In this document: positions 24,399-31,344 of the stretch, piece after piece
How the letters are laid out: every line of letters begins with the position of its first letter
Numbering within the stretch: the stretch's first letter is position 1
Source of the DNA: a virus
Strand: one strand, 5' to 3'
Length of the DNA stretch: 64,000 nucleotides
Virus record (IMG/VR): IMGVR_UViG_3300007722_000005
Coordinates: 1 to 64,000 of that record
Translations under genes and position numbers: made by a program
Notes under the pieces: model-generated
Database searches by the model: none
The model's input: the letters and a program-made list of their open reading frames with translations, nothing else
Told to the model about the DNA's origin: nothing

Positions 24399-25534
24399 TT
24401 TTGTGGGTACTTTGGGTTGTTAAGAAGAGCGTGAGAGACTTCTTTTGGCACTAATTTGCCAACCGGCCGATGCAATCCTAACCGGTCTTTCTTCAAGAGG
24501 ACAATCCCCTCACCTGGTGAGGGGTTGCCGTCAATCGAAGTTGTAACGTCTGGGTGGTGCACTCCTTTTAAAAGGTGCTCAGTAGCTTGCCCCAAATGGT
24601 GTTGAATGACGAGCGATCTATTAAAATGTTCCGCGTGTTTGTCAACGTGACCCGAATGAGAAGCAAACGTGCTGAGTTTTCTTTGTTGCCCAGCAACGGT
24701 AGAAAGTTTGCTGGCCTCTTTTTTACCAACAGCAGAGAGATGTTTTTTGTATCCCTCAGTAGATGGATCACCTCCTTCCCTTGTTGTATTGTTCAGGTAG
24801 GACGTCAAGTGCTTTGTATGATCTGGTGTTAAGTGGTTTGTTGTGTGTTTGCTTAGAAGCTCCTTTGCAGACGAAAGATGTTTTTCTACAGCTTCGCGAT
24901 CCTTTGGTTTATACGTGCTTGGGTCAGGTTTGTATTCTGATTGTGTTGTGAAAATATCTTTGTGGCGCTTGGTTGCTTCTGGTGTGATAGCGTGCGCAAT
25001 CCCCTGTGTTATTTCAGTATGAGCTGCAAGTCCTACCTTTGCTTTTGTATCCATCCCATATTCAATACGATTAGGGGTAGCTGATGCTACTCCTTTTGAT
25101 AGCGTAGGCTTTTCGTGTTCATTATATAGTAGGTCTCCTTGGACTGTGTGCCCAGGATTAACGAGCTTGTGACCATGCGACAAAACGTTTTTTAACGTTG
25201 CTGCGTATTGAGGGGCATGCCCGAAATGATGATCAACTTCTTCTGGAGAGCGCGCTTTGACACCACGTGAGAATCGATGTTTATCAGAAACAAAAGGACC
25301 TTGATGGTCGTGGCCAATGACAACCGAAGCGCCGCCGTCGACCTTTAGTTGTCCTCGAACCCCACTCGGTTCTCCCATTCTGTGCTTATGGAAATCCTGC
25401 ATGAGGCTCAGAGCATGATTGCCACCCGAATCAGGCAGTTCGTGTGGGAGATCTTTCACGTGCGTCAAATGCCCGAGTAGCTCAGCATCGATCGACGTCT
25501 TGGCTTCTGTTAGAAAATTGTTGAACTTAATCAT
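24395..25534 (-). CDS. candidate injected protein with polynucleotide-ligase-like motifs
   Basis: A 379-residue protein. The leader MIKFNNFLTEA resembles T4 internal-protein leaders (cleavage after L-T-E). The body shows a possible covalent nucleotidyltransferase series: K64-VDGG (motif I KxDG), VSDKHRFSRG, GDLLY at 133-137 (motif III-like), EGIVLLKK at 342-349 (motif IV) and GKLVPK from about 359 (motif V). That order and spacing are those of DNA/RNA ligases, although the protein is His-rich and otherwise unlike known ligases. Uncharacterised relatives probably exist in other marine phages. Confidence 0.6.
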   Translation of the reverse strand: MIKFNNFLTEAKTSIDAELLGHLTHVKDLPHELPDSGGNHALSLMQDFHKHRMGEPSGVRGQLKVDGGASVVIGHDHQGPFVSDKHRFSRGVKARSPEEVDHHFGHAPQYAATLKNVLSHGHKLVNPGHTVQGDLLYNEHEKPTLSKGVASATPNRIEYGMDTKAKVGLAAHTEITQGIAHAITPEATKRHKDIFTTQSEYKPDPSTYKPKDREAVEKHLSSAKELLSKHTTNHLTPDHTKHLTSYLNNTTREGGDPSTEGYKKHLSAVGKKEASKLSTVAGQQRKLSTFASHSGHVDKHAEHFNRSLVIQHHLGQATEHLLKGVHHPDVTTSIDGNPSPGEGIVLLKKDRLGLHRPVGKLVPKEVSHALLNNPKYPQK

Positions 25535-26574
25535 TTTGTTGCCTTTGTTAGACTTGCCCCTGGCTTTGATCCGTTGTATGGAGTGTGTGGTGATGAGCCC
25601 AAACTCTTTGATCTAAACTCGAGCGAAGCTAATTTATGTGTTGCTCCTTTAGAATCAGTGCCGTGAAAGTGTATTCTATTTTTGTCAACGGTCGTGTGCA
25701 CTTTATTCATTGAATCAACGAATTTGTTTGCCTTCGAGTCGTAATCAGAAATATGCGTCTTACCTTTTTCGTGATGAACTTTGAGAGTTTCAATTGATTT
25801 ATTGCCGCTACCAACAAGCGATTTAACAGCCTTCTTCATATTAGGGGTGCTCGTTTTGCTAAAATGTTCGTGGTGATGATTAGCCAGCGCGACACCACGA
25901 TCGCGGGCGATACTTTTCGCTTGGTTGTGCACTTCTATGTCAGCGGGCTTTGTAGACGACCTCAAGACCCGGAAGTGGTCTGCTTTCGCTTTGCTCGTCA
26001 TACCACTAAAACCTGGCTTTGATTTCTCCATATGCTTGTCTAGTTTTGCGTTAAACGTTTTAATTGTGCTCACTCCATCAGATCCACCGTGCATCTTAGC
26101 TAACGTCTTGTGCCCCGGTGTCATCGTCGAGTGGCTTTCTTTTTTACTGCTGACGCCAACATGCTTAACATCGCCGGTTTTTGGATGTTTAAGTGACACG
26201 ACGTAATCGGCGTTATCGTCAACCGTTTGTTGCTTTTTTGAATTGTGGGCATCGTGGAATTTTTGGATATCTTTTTTTTCAGAAGTCCAGTGTACTTTGC
26301 TGATTTTGTATTCAGGATGTGTTTTTTTCAAATGGTCTTTTAATGCTCCAGCTGCGTGAGTTCCAGCAGCTTTTGATTCAATATGATCTTGGGGAGCCAT
26401 TGACTTTTGAACATGCACAGCAGCTTCCGAAGGAGATTTTCCTTCCTTTGTACGGAAATTATCAGGAGGTGATCCTGTCAGCGCATGCATCGTGTGTAGT
26501 TCGAACGCAACGCCACCATGCGCGCCTTTTGCACCTTGTTTACTCTCAACCAAAAAAGATCTGAAGTTTATCAT
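25531..26574 (-). CDS. candidate injected head protein, possible nuclease fold
   Basis: A 347-residue His/Lys/Ser-rich protein. Leader MINFRSFLVES would be cut after L-V-E. Residues 121-145 (NADYVVSLKH, VGVSSKKES) put an Asp about 20 residues before SSKK, loosely like the D-(E/S)xK core of PD-(D/E)xK nucleases; this is weak. It is the first gene behind an exact late promoter and is followed by two further leader-bearing genes. Confidence 0.55.
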   Translation of the reverse strand: MINFRSFLVESKQGAKGAHGGVAFELHTMHALTGSPPDNFRTKEGKSPSEAAVHVQKSMAPQDHIESKAAGTHAAGALKDHLKKTHPEYKISKVHWTSEKKDIQKFHDAHNSKKQQTVDDNADYVVSLKHPKTGDVKHVGVSSKKESHSTMTPGHKTLAKMHGGSDGVSTIKTFNAKLDKHMEKSKPGFSGMTSKAKADHFRVLRSSTKPADIEVHNQAKSIARDRGVALANHHHEHFSKTSTPNMKKAVKSLVGSGNKSIETLKVHHEKGKTHISDYDSKANKFVDSMNKVHTTVDKNRIHFHGTDSKGATHKLASLEFRSKSLGSSPHTPYNGSKPGASLTKATK

Positions 26575-26598
26575 AATTACCTCTATTATTTGTTCAGA

Positions 26599-26608
26599 AG
26601 TATTTATA
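26599..26608 (-). promoter_or_regulatory. T4-type late promoter
   Basis: Exact TATAAATACT on the minus strand, 25 bases before the ATG at 26574. It should switch on the three leader-bearing genes and downstream virion genes late in infection. Confidence 0.85.
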
Positions 26609-26610
26609 AA

Positions 26611-26641
26611 ATAAAAAAAGCCCGCGGTTGCGGGCTTTTAA
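26611..26641 (-). terminator. bidirectional rho-independent terminator
   Basis: GCCCGC and GCGGGC form a stem with a GGTT-type loop, flanked by A and T runs on both sides. Separates the early-type gene at 26652 from the late promoter. Confidence 0.8.
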
Positions 26642-26651
26642 GTCAGCTGTA

Positions 26652-26867
26652 TTACTTTTTTACTACACTGTCAATGAATTTGTTTGCTGTTTTTTCGTTT
26701 AAAAAGAACCGAGTATGACCTTCTTGTGTTACATCGTTCCACATAACAATACAGTATGTGTCAAAACTCGACAAGCTCCCTTTGAGGCGCCAGTTACCAA
26801 ATTCAATAACGTCTGATGTTAATAGTGTCCAGATACTCTTGTTTAGAGGTAGTGAGGGCGTTGGCAT
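26652..26867 (-). CDS. unrecognised 71-aa protein
   Basis: MPTPSLPLNKSIWTLLTSDV with a C-terminal HTRFFLNEKTANKFIDSVVKK. GGAGG precedes the start. Small alpha/beta protein; last gene before the terminator. Confidence 0.55.
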   Translation of the reverse strand: MPTPSLPLNKSIWTLLTSDVIEFGNWRLKGSLSSFDTYCIVMWNDVTQEGHTRFFLNEKTANKFIDSVVKK

Positions 26868-26882
26868 AGTGCCTCCTTTTCA

Positions 26883-27413
26883 TTATTTAGTCAATCTCAA
26901 ATCAGGCAGTGCCTCTTTCAAAAAGTTCCTTACTTGACAATTGCTCATGTCACCAAGATCTTTACCGAAATCGCATACAACGTGTTTTGAGCACGTTTCA
27001 GCTAGTTTTAACCCAGCTTTATCGTTGTCACAAACAGCGACCGTCAAACGTGGTAGACAACCGAGCCACGGTTTGAGTTGCGAGGGGTTATTTGTGAGGA
27101 CAGCGACGGCAGGGACACCGAGATTATGTAGCTTGCATGCGTCGAAAACTCCCTCCACGACGAATAGGACGTCATCGCGATAATCAAACGATTCGAGCCC
27201 CCACACAGCTAGCTTATCTTTGGCATATGTGAAGTATCTTCCGTCTTTGGGGTTGTTGCGAACACTTTTGGGAGCGAACGGCCTGTATTGTTGATACCCA
27301 ACAAGCTGCCCACTGAGGTTGAAAAGGACAAACGAAGCGGTCTCGTCATCCCAACTACAATTGTAGCGTGAAGGATCGAGACCGCGGTCGTGAAGGTGTG
27401 CTTTTACGTCCAT
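26883..27413 (-). CDS. second Toprim-domain (primase-like) protein
   Basis: A 176-residue protein (ATG at 27413; an in-frame TTG at 27437 would add eight residues). Toprim motifs are clear: VLFVVEGVFDACKLHNLG (Glu) and TVAVCDNDKAGLKLA (DxD). There is no zinc finger, so it resembles the DnaG-like Toprim part of bacteriophage primases or OLD-type proteins. The N-terminal YNCSWDDETASFVLFNLSGQ resembles the segment preceding Toprim in T7-type primases. How it divides labour with gp61 (17062) is unknown. Confidence 0.7.
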   Translation of the reverse strand: MDVKAHLHDRGLDPSRYNCSWDDETASFVLFNLSGQLVGYQQYRPFAPKSVRNNPKDGRYFTYAKDKLAVWGLESFDYRDDVLFVVEGVFDACKLHNLGVPAVAVLTNNPSQLKPWLGCLPRLTVAVCDNDKAGLKLAETCSKHVVCDFGKDLGDMSNCQVRNFLKEALPDLRLTK

Positions 27414-27447
27414 TCTGGTATTATACCAGAATTTCAAAAAAGGTCAA
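27412..27447 (-). promoter_or_regulatory. early promoter with palindromic operator-like -10 region
   Basis: Minus strand TTGACC, 16-base spacer, TATAAT. The -10 box sits in the centre of a perfect inverted repeat at 27412-27432 (ATTCTGGTAT and its complement around one base). The ATG at 27413 lies at the expected transcription start, so mRNA from this promoter would be nearly leaderless. Confidence 0.7.
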
Positions 27448-27707
27448 CCTTCTTTTACGATGTACATAATTGCTGTCGGCGGAATCCAATACATGTTTTC
27501 AGAGAAAAGGTCGTCGACAGCAAGCTCGAGATCTCTTGTCAACCAAAAGCCACTTTGAAATAACTCGATCCCTCTGCGATGCCGCGAATCAGCCAACCAC
27601 ACGGAATATACTTCTCCGCGCATTTTAAAAAAGCATGTGTATCTTGTTTCTTTGGAATTTTTAACATATCCAAAAATTGCCGCGGCACTTTTTTTGAGAA
27701 ATGTCAT
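27444..27707 (-). CDS. unrecognised 87-aa protein
   Basis: MTFLKKSAAAIFGYVKNSKE, beta-rich middle (RYTCFFKMRGEVYSVWLAD) and a C-terminal YWIPPTAIMYIVKEG. Overlaps the upstream gene by four bases. No family recognised. Confidence 0.5.
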   Translation of the reverse strand: MTFLKKSAAAIFGYVKNSKETRYTCFFKMRGEVYSVWLADSRHRRGIELFQSGFWLTRDLELAVDDLFSENMYWIPPTAIMYIVKEG

Positions 27708-27949
27708 TTGTTAACACCTATAGCGACGTGTTGATAATAGGTGCCGAAAATAAAATCGAGCTGCACGCGGCACTTGATTACCTCATTTTTTCGTGTGTCA
27801 ATTACGGAGTCTGCTAGTGCCATTCGCGTGAACCTAGACGTACCAGGAAGGGACGCTTCATCGAAATGCTGTTTTGTTTGATAATAAAAATTTAGATCTT
27901 GTTTTTCAAGTAGGAACATAATATAATTACTCCTTAATTGAGGAGACAA
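27704..27949 (-). CDS. unrecognised 81-aa protein
   Basis: MSPQLRSNYIMFLLEKQDLN; an internal ATG at 27919 behind AAGGAG (MFLLEKQDL) is a more likely start, giving 71 residues. Middle segment CRVQLDFIFGTYYQHVAIGV. Function unknown. Confidence 0.5.
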   Translation of the reverse strand: MSPQLRSNYIMFLLEKQDLNFYYQTKQHFDEASLPGTSRFTRMALADSVIDTRKNEVIKCRVQLDFIFGTYYQHVAIGVNK

Positions 27950-27962
27950 GCGGGTAGTAACC

Positions 27963-28526
27963 CTACGCCGCTCGTCTTACCCTCGAGTGCTTTGGTAAGA
28001 ACCCTACTAAGAACTCCATCTGATCTGCAAGGATGTTGCGGTTTTGCAAGATCAATCCTTCTGCCTTGTCGGGGACGTATGGAACGTACAACAACTGCTT
28101 TCCAAAATCCTTCAAAGACTTGTCGTCCTTTTCACAGTTGCATCTGTAGCAAGCTGTAACGCAGTTCATCCACGTGTTTTCACCACCTTTTGAAACTGGA
28201 ACGATGTGATCACGAGTCAACTTTTCGTCGCCGTGCTGTTTTCCACAGTATCCACAGATGTGGAGGTCGCGACGAAATAGGTTCTTGTTGCTGAGTGTTG
28301 GAGTGCGATCAATGTACTTGAATTTTGACTTCAAAGCAACGATTGATCCAATTTCAACATGCGAACGTTCACCCGTCATTCTTGACGTACCACCTTGAAA
28401 CATAAAATCTTCGTCGCCAAATTCCCACGCGACAAGGCCTTTACATTTCAAAGTCACGGCGTCCTGCCAGTTCATCCAGCTATGTGGCTGACCACCTGCA
28501 TTTACTGCTAAGATAAGGTTATGCAT
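27963..28526 (-). CDS. HNH endonuclease
   Basis: A 187-residue protein with a canonical HNH core: CGYCGKQHGDEKLTRDHIVP (CxxC and DH), then WMNCVTACYRCNCEKDD (N and CxxC). This zinc-finger-stabilised HNH form is common in cyanophage and T4-like genomes, as a homing or packaging-associated nuclease. It appears free-standing and intact. Confidence 0.85.
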   Translation of the reverse strand: MHNLILAVNAGGQPHSWMNWQDAVTLKCKGLVAWEFGDEDFMFQGGTSRMTGERSHVEIGSIVALKSKFKYIDRTPTLSNKNLFRRDLHICGYCGKQHGDEKLTRDHIVPVSKGGENTWMNCVTACYRCNCEKDDKSLKDFGKQLLYVPYVPDKAEGLILQNRNILADQMEFLVGFLPKHSRVRRAA

Positions 28527-28541
28527 GTTACACTTCTATAA

Positions 28542-28802
28542 TTAATCGCCGCCTGGGCGGCCGGTAAATTCTTCGTCTGACATTCCACCCCACTCATCAA
28601 ACCCGAGGTCGATGTCCTTATGTTTGTTATTATATACTGAATAACTATTATTGGCAACAACTTTAATTCTCTCGGGTGGCGTCAACGAAAACCCTTGTAT
28701 TGCGTTATTTATCAACCAATTGATGTATCCCATGTCGTTTTTGATAACGTGATCAACAGTTTTACCTTTATATTTCCCAAAACTAAGCCGGCGCTTTTTC
28801 AT
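28542..28802 (-). CDS. ExoX-C-terminal-like / DUF3820-type small protein
   Basis: An 86-residue protein starting MKKRRLSFGKYKGKTVDHVI with DMGYINWLINN. The pattern FGKYKGK-x-D-Y-x-W matches the small domain at the C-terminus of exodeoxyribonuclease X and DUF3820 proteins. Probably nucleic-acid binding; partner unknown. Confidence 0.65.
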   Translation of the reverse strand: MKKRRLSFGKYKGKTVDHVIKNDMGYINWLINNAIQGFSLTPPERIKVVANNSYSVYNNKHKDIDLGFDEWGGMSDEEFTGRPGGD

Positions 28803-29124
28803 TAATCTCTAACTCCGCTGTTGTCTCGATCCACAACCGTGCACCACAATTAAGTGGTTTGTTTGGACGGTATACAAACTCCGATGGGCCAAGAATCTTG
28901 ACACCATACCCCTTAATTGGACCTGCCGACGTTTGTATAGTGACCGGCGGGTCATTCTTTCCGTGTTTCAAATTGCTCATAATAACCTTCTTATCAACGT
29001 GTATACGCTTGATCGAAACGTTATCATGTGCCTTCTCGCGTCTTCTGTTATGAACTTCGCGTATAGACGGTTCTGACACTAATTTGAACGCTTTTCTACG
29101 ACTATATACACGCTTCTCGGCCAT
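28783..29124 (-). CDS. unrecognised 113-aa basic protein
   Basis: N-terminal 55 residues are very basic (EKRVYSRRKAFKLVSEPSIR), followed by a beta-type domain (GPIKGYGVKILGPSEFVYRP) ending in acidic residues. The end overlaps the next gene by 20 bases. No recognised family. Confidence 0.55.
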   Translation of the reverse strand: MAEKRVYSRRKAFKLVSEPSIREVHNRRREKAHDNVSIKRIHVDKKVIMSNLKHGKNDPPVTIQTSAGPIKGYGVKILGPSEFVYRPNKPLNCGARLWIETTAELEINEKAPA

Positions 29125-29148
29125 GGTTGTCGTATTGTTTCCTTATAG

Positions 29149-29331
29149 TTAGACTCTCGGGTGGGTGATCTTCGCGAACGTTTCGATACCACGAAGACGC
29201 TCAATTTCATCAGCAGCTTCTTCGAGGATATCTGCAATACGATCTGATTTGCCTTCCTGCACACTTTTGCGGCCGGGAATTTGACGACGGATTTTGGCGC
29301 GTACTCTCAGTCTGGTAATAAGATCGTCCAT
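29149..29331 (-). CDS. small helical protein, paralogue of 55605
   Basis: Sixty residues, MDDLITRLRVRAKIRRQIPG, then DRIADILEEAADEIERLRG. The R-x-R-A-x-IRR-IP and DRI-DILEEAAD-I segments are shared with the protein at 55605-55805. This short LEEAADEIERLR motif is widespread in phages; function unknown. Confidence 0.65.
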   Translation of the reverse strand: MDDLITRLRVRAKIRRQIPGRKSVQEGKSDRIADILEEAADEIERLRGIETFAKITHPRV

Positions 29332-29333
29332 AA

Positions 29334-29777
29334 TTAAATGCTAGGGGCGCCACAATTTGTGCAACCTCCTGCCATACTCCTCTGTTCGTTTTCGCAGCAC
29401 AGGCCTTTGTAGTAACCACTCTCGTTGCCATCGTAAATAATTACGTGAGTAGTTATCCGCGCAATTGAAACCATGTGTTTAGTTCCTTTACTTTCCTTGA
29501 TGTTTGGGTGAAAGGCAACAACCAAATCTGGCTTCTCGGCCAACATCGCCTTGTTACGAATTGGACCTGCTGCATTTTTGTATTTCTTCCAATCCGCTGG
29601 AAATTTCTTGGCGGGGATTCCATTATGGTCCGCCCAGTTGCGCGACATAATGTCAACGCCGCGGCACTCCCCCTCAATCAGCAGGGTGAAGTTGTTGACT
29701 TTGTGGAGTTCGTCGAGATGCAGCTCGAGATACTCACTATCAATCCAATCTCTATCGCCACACACAAGAACTTTCAT
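29334..29777 (-). CDS. SLOG/YspA-like protein (DUF2493)
   Basis: A 147-residue Rossmann-like SLOG protein: KVLVCGDRDWIDSEYLEL, LLIEGECRGVDIMSRNWA, FPADWKKYKNAAGPIRNKAM and PDLVVAFHPN are all family motifs. SLOG proteins bind nucleotide-derived ligands. The C-terminus adds a Cys cluster (CCENEQRSMAGGCTNCG) that could bind zinc. Its ribosome binding site (GAGAGG, 29786-29791) is the 3' strand of helix P1 of the RNase P-like RNA immediately upstream, so RNA folding may control translation. Confidence 0.85.
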   Translation of the reverse strand: MKVLVCGDRDWIDSEYLELHLDELHKVNNFTLLIEGECRGVDIMSRNWADHNGIPAKKFPADWKKYKNAAGPIRNKAMLAEKPDLVVAFHPNIKESKGTKHMVSIARITTHVIIYDGNESGYYKGLCCENEQRSMAGGCTNCGAPSI

Positions 29778-29778
29778 A

Positions 29779-30040
29779 ATTTTAACCTCTCTATAGCCGG
29801 GGTTCTGTTCTATCTGCTAATTCGTCTGTGAGTTTCCTCACCCTCGTCAGGTTTCAATCTGAGTCATAGGTGCACCAACCCGATATCTCGGCGAGTCACG
29901 TCATCGATATCTGTTTGGCTTGCTGCCGCTGATGTCATCGTACAAGCGACTTTCGTCTCCGATGTAGCATTTACAGCTGCTCTTGGCAGCCCCGAACTTC
30001 CTCGACAACAAGTTGCCGCTAGCAGTCGAGAGGTTAAAAT
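29779..30040 (-). ncRNA. rnpB: RNase P RNA-like gene (minimal, phage-encoded)
   Basis: The minus strand folds as a bacterial RNase P RNA core. P1: the ends pair over 13 bp (30040-30028 with 29791-29779). P2: CTGCTA (30025-30020) with TAGCAG (29819-29814). P3: CGGCAA-CTTG-TTGTCG (30018-30003). CR-I reads GAGGAAGTTCGGGGC (29989-30003) against E. coli GAGGAAAGUCCGGGC. CR-V reads ACAGAACCCCGGCTATA (29792-29808) against ACAGAACCCGGCUUAU; GGGG and CCCC give P4. AGACGAATT precedes the P2 strand as in E. coli (AGAUGAAUG). At about 260 nt it is shorter than E. coli RNA (377 nt), so the specificity domain must be reduced. No protein lies in this gap. Product would mature the adjacent tRNAs, with host or phage RnpA protein. 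Confidence 0.85.
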
Positions 30041-30041
30041 T

Positions 30042-30611
30042 TTAAACTCTTTTGGCGCCGTGACCGTCGATAGGTTTGAACGTTTTCTTTTTCATGATCT
30101 GTTTAACATGATCGTAACTGATTGGGCAATAGTTGTGATTATCGACACCCACATCAATAGATAATGAATTTGGATCGTCTGGTAGATTCCCGTGCGAATG
30201 GCCATATAACTGCCACGAACCGTGGTGCGATTTGTTCCACACCTTCATTGCATAGTGCATAAGAATGATAAGCTGCTGACCTTTGCTTTTTGTTTTGTCA
30301 GTAACTTTTAATTCAAAATAATCCTTGACCCACACAAAATGTTTTGCAACACACGGGTCCATTTTGCTGTCGTGATTGCCACGAACTAAGAACTTGCGGC
30401 CGTTCAATCTTTTGATGACCGCTTCGGCTTCATGGGGGCGAAGAAATGCAAAATCACCAACAAAATAAACTTCGTCATCAAATTGAACATGATCGTTGTG
30501 GTTAGTGATCAATGTCTCGTTCATATTATCAACATTCGCGAATGGCCGATTGCAAAATTTTATTATATTTGCGTGACCGTAATGTTGATCGCTTGTGAAC
30601 CATATTGTCAT
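30042..30611 (-). CDS. calcineurin-like metallophosphoesterase
   Basis: A 189-residue enzyme with the metal-binding motifs WFTSDQHYGH (DxH), VYFVGDFAF (GD), LVRGNHDSK (GNHD), LMHYAMKVW (H) and LYGHSHGN (GHxH). Such small phage phosphoesterases are thought to act on cyclic or other phosphodiesters; substrate unknown. It is directly upstream of the RNase P-like RNA on the same strand with a one-base gap, so the two are probably co-transcribed. Confidence 0.85.
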   Translation of the reverse strand: MTIWFTSDQHYGHANIIKFCNRPFANVDNMNETLITNHNDHVQFDDEVYFVGDFAFLRPHEAEAVIKRLNGRKFLVRGNHDSKMDPCVAKHFVWVKDYFELKVTDKTKSKGQQLIILMHYAMKVWNKSHHGSWQLYGHSHGNLPDDPNSLSIDVGVDNHNYCPISYDHVKQIMKKKTFKPIDGHGAKRV

Positions 30612-30659
30612 TTTTTTTATTCCCTAGCACGTTTGGTTATTTTCCTTGCTTTTACAATG

Positions 30660-30754
30660 TGGTGCCCCCGCCCGGATTCGAACCGAGATCATGCGCCAAT
30701 CTAGCGCCAATGCCGAGGTATAAGCTCGGAGTTTTACCGTTAAACTACAGGGGT
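30660..30754 (-). tRNA. tRNA-Ile(TAT) with expanded variable region
   Basis: Acceptor ACCCCTG/CGGGGGC, D-arm with TTTAACGG, anticodon stem CCGAG/CTCGG, loop CTTATAC, T-arm CTCGG-TTCGAAT-CCGGG, CCA encoded. The variable region is about 25 nt and contains ATTGGCGC twice. Decodes AUA. Confidence 0.75.
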
Positions 30755-30756
30755 TT

Positions 30757-30831
30757 TGGAGCTCCAGGACAGAGTTGAACTGTCTTTCGCACTTTACCAA
30801 AGTGCAGTAATAACCATTATACTACAGGAGC
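30757..30831 (-). tRNA. tRNA-Thr(GGT)
   Basis: Acceptor GCTCCTG/CTGGAGC, anticodon stem GCACT/AGTGC around TTGGTAA, T-arm GACAG-TTCAACT-CTGTC, CCA encoded. Confidence 0.85.
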
Positions 30832-30908
30832 GTTAATAAGTCCAGCCTAAAACTTTCATCAATTTCGTTTTGACTCTAATGCTGGTGCGTTAATTATCCA
30901 CATAATTT
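30832..30908. other. spacer between tRNA genes
   Basis: No gene or tRNA recognised; an imperfect AGTC/GACT stem-loop can be drawn. Confidence 0.3.
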
Positions 30909-30981
30909 TGGCACCCCATGAAGGAATTCAACCTCCGCAATCAAGGGTAGAAACCTCGACGCCGACATCATCGGATGGGGC
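30909..30981 (-). tRNA. tRNA-Arg(TCT) with reduced D-arm
   Basis: Acceptor GCCCCAT/ATGGGGT, anticodon stem CGAGG/CCTTG around TTTCTAC, T-arm GGAGG-TTGAATT-CCTTC, GCCA end. The D-arm is CCGA-TGATG-TCGG directly after the acceptor, lacking U8 and the D-loop GG. Same D-arm as tRNA-Arg(TCG) at 35270. Decodes AGA. Confidence 0.7.
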
Positions 30982-31015
30982 ATTGTTAAAAGTTAAAATC
31001 CTGTTATTTGTACAG

Positions 31016-31123
31016 CTATAAAAAATATCCTATAGCAACTATAACGAACCACTCTGTCAGTGAAAATTGGTAACACCAACTCGGCAGCTTGAATGCAATA
31101 TATTCAAATATTTTGTCAAACAT
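31016..31123 (-). CDS. 35-aa membrane peptide
   Basis: ATG at 31123, one base after the stop of the gene at 31125. MFDKIFEYIAFKLPSWCYQF then LTEWFVIVAIGYFL, a single membrane helix. Small phage membrane peptide of unknown role. Confidence 0.4.
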   Translation of the reverse strand: MFDKIFEYIAFKLPSWCYQFSLTEWFVIVAIGYFL

Positions 31124-31124
31124 T

Positions 31125-31343
31125 TTAGTAGTGCCTTTCGTTTGGATGAAGTCGCCAAAATAACCGGCTCGCTTTCTCTGGCGCTTTGTGGTAAACATCA
31201 AACCAATATTCGTGCACAATGTCTAGCTTCTGGTTCTTCTGCTTGTGCCCGATCCAATAGGGGTTCGAATGGCCACGAGGGCGCCACGTTTTTTCGTGGT
31301 AATTCCTGCGTAGTTGCCTGTCGAGGAATCTATACCCCCACAT
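31125..31343 (-). CDS. unrecognised 72-aa basic protein
   Basis: MWGYRFLDRQLRRNYHEKTW, aromatic- and Arg-rich; the segment IVHEYWFDVYHKAPEKASRL is amphipathic. Its ATG lies one base after the stop of the upstream small gene, indicating coupling. Confidence 0.45.
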   Translation of the reverse strand: MWGYRFLDRQLRRNYHEKTWRPRGHSNPYWIGHKQKNQKLDIVHEYWFDVYHKAPEKASRLFWRLHPNERHY

Positions 31344-31344
31344 A

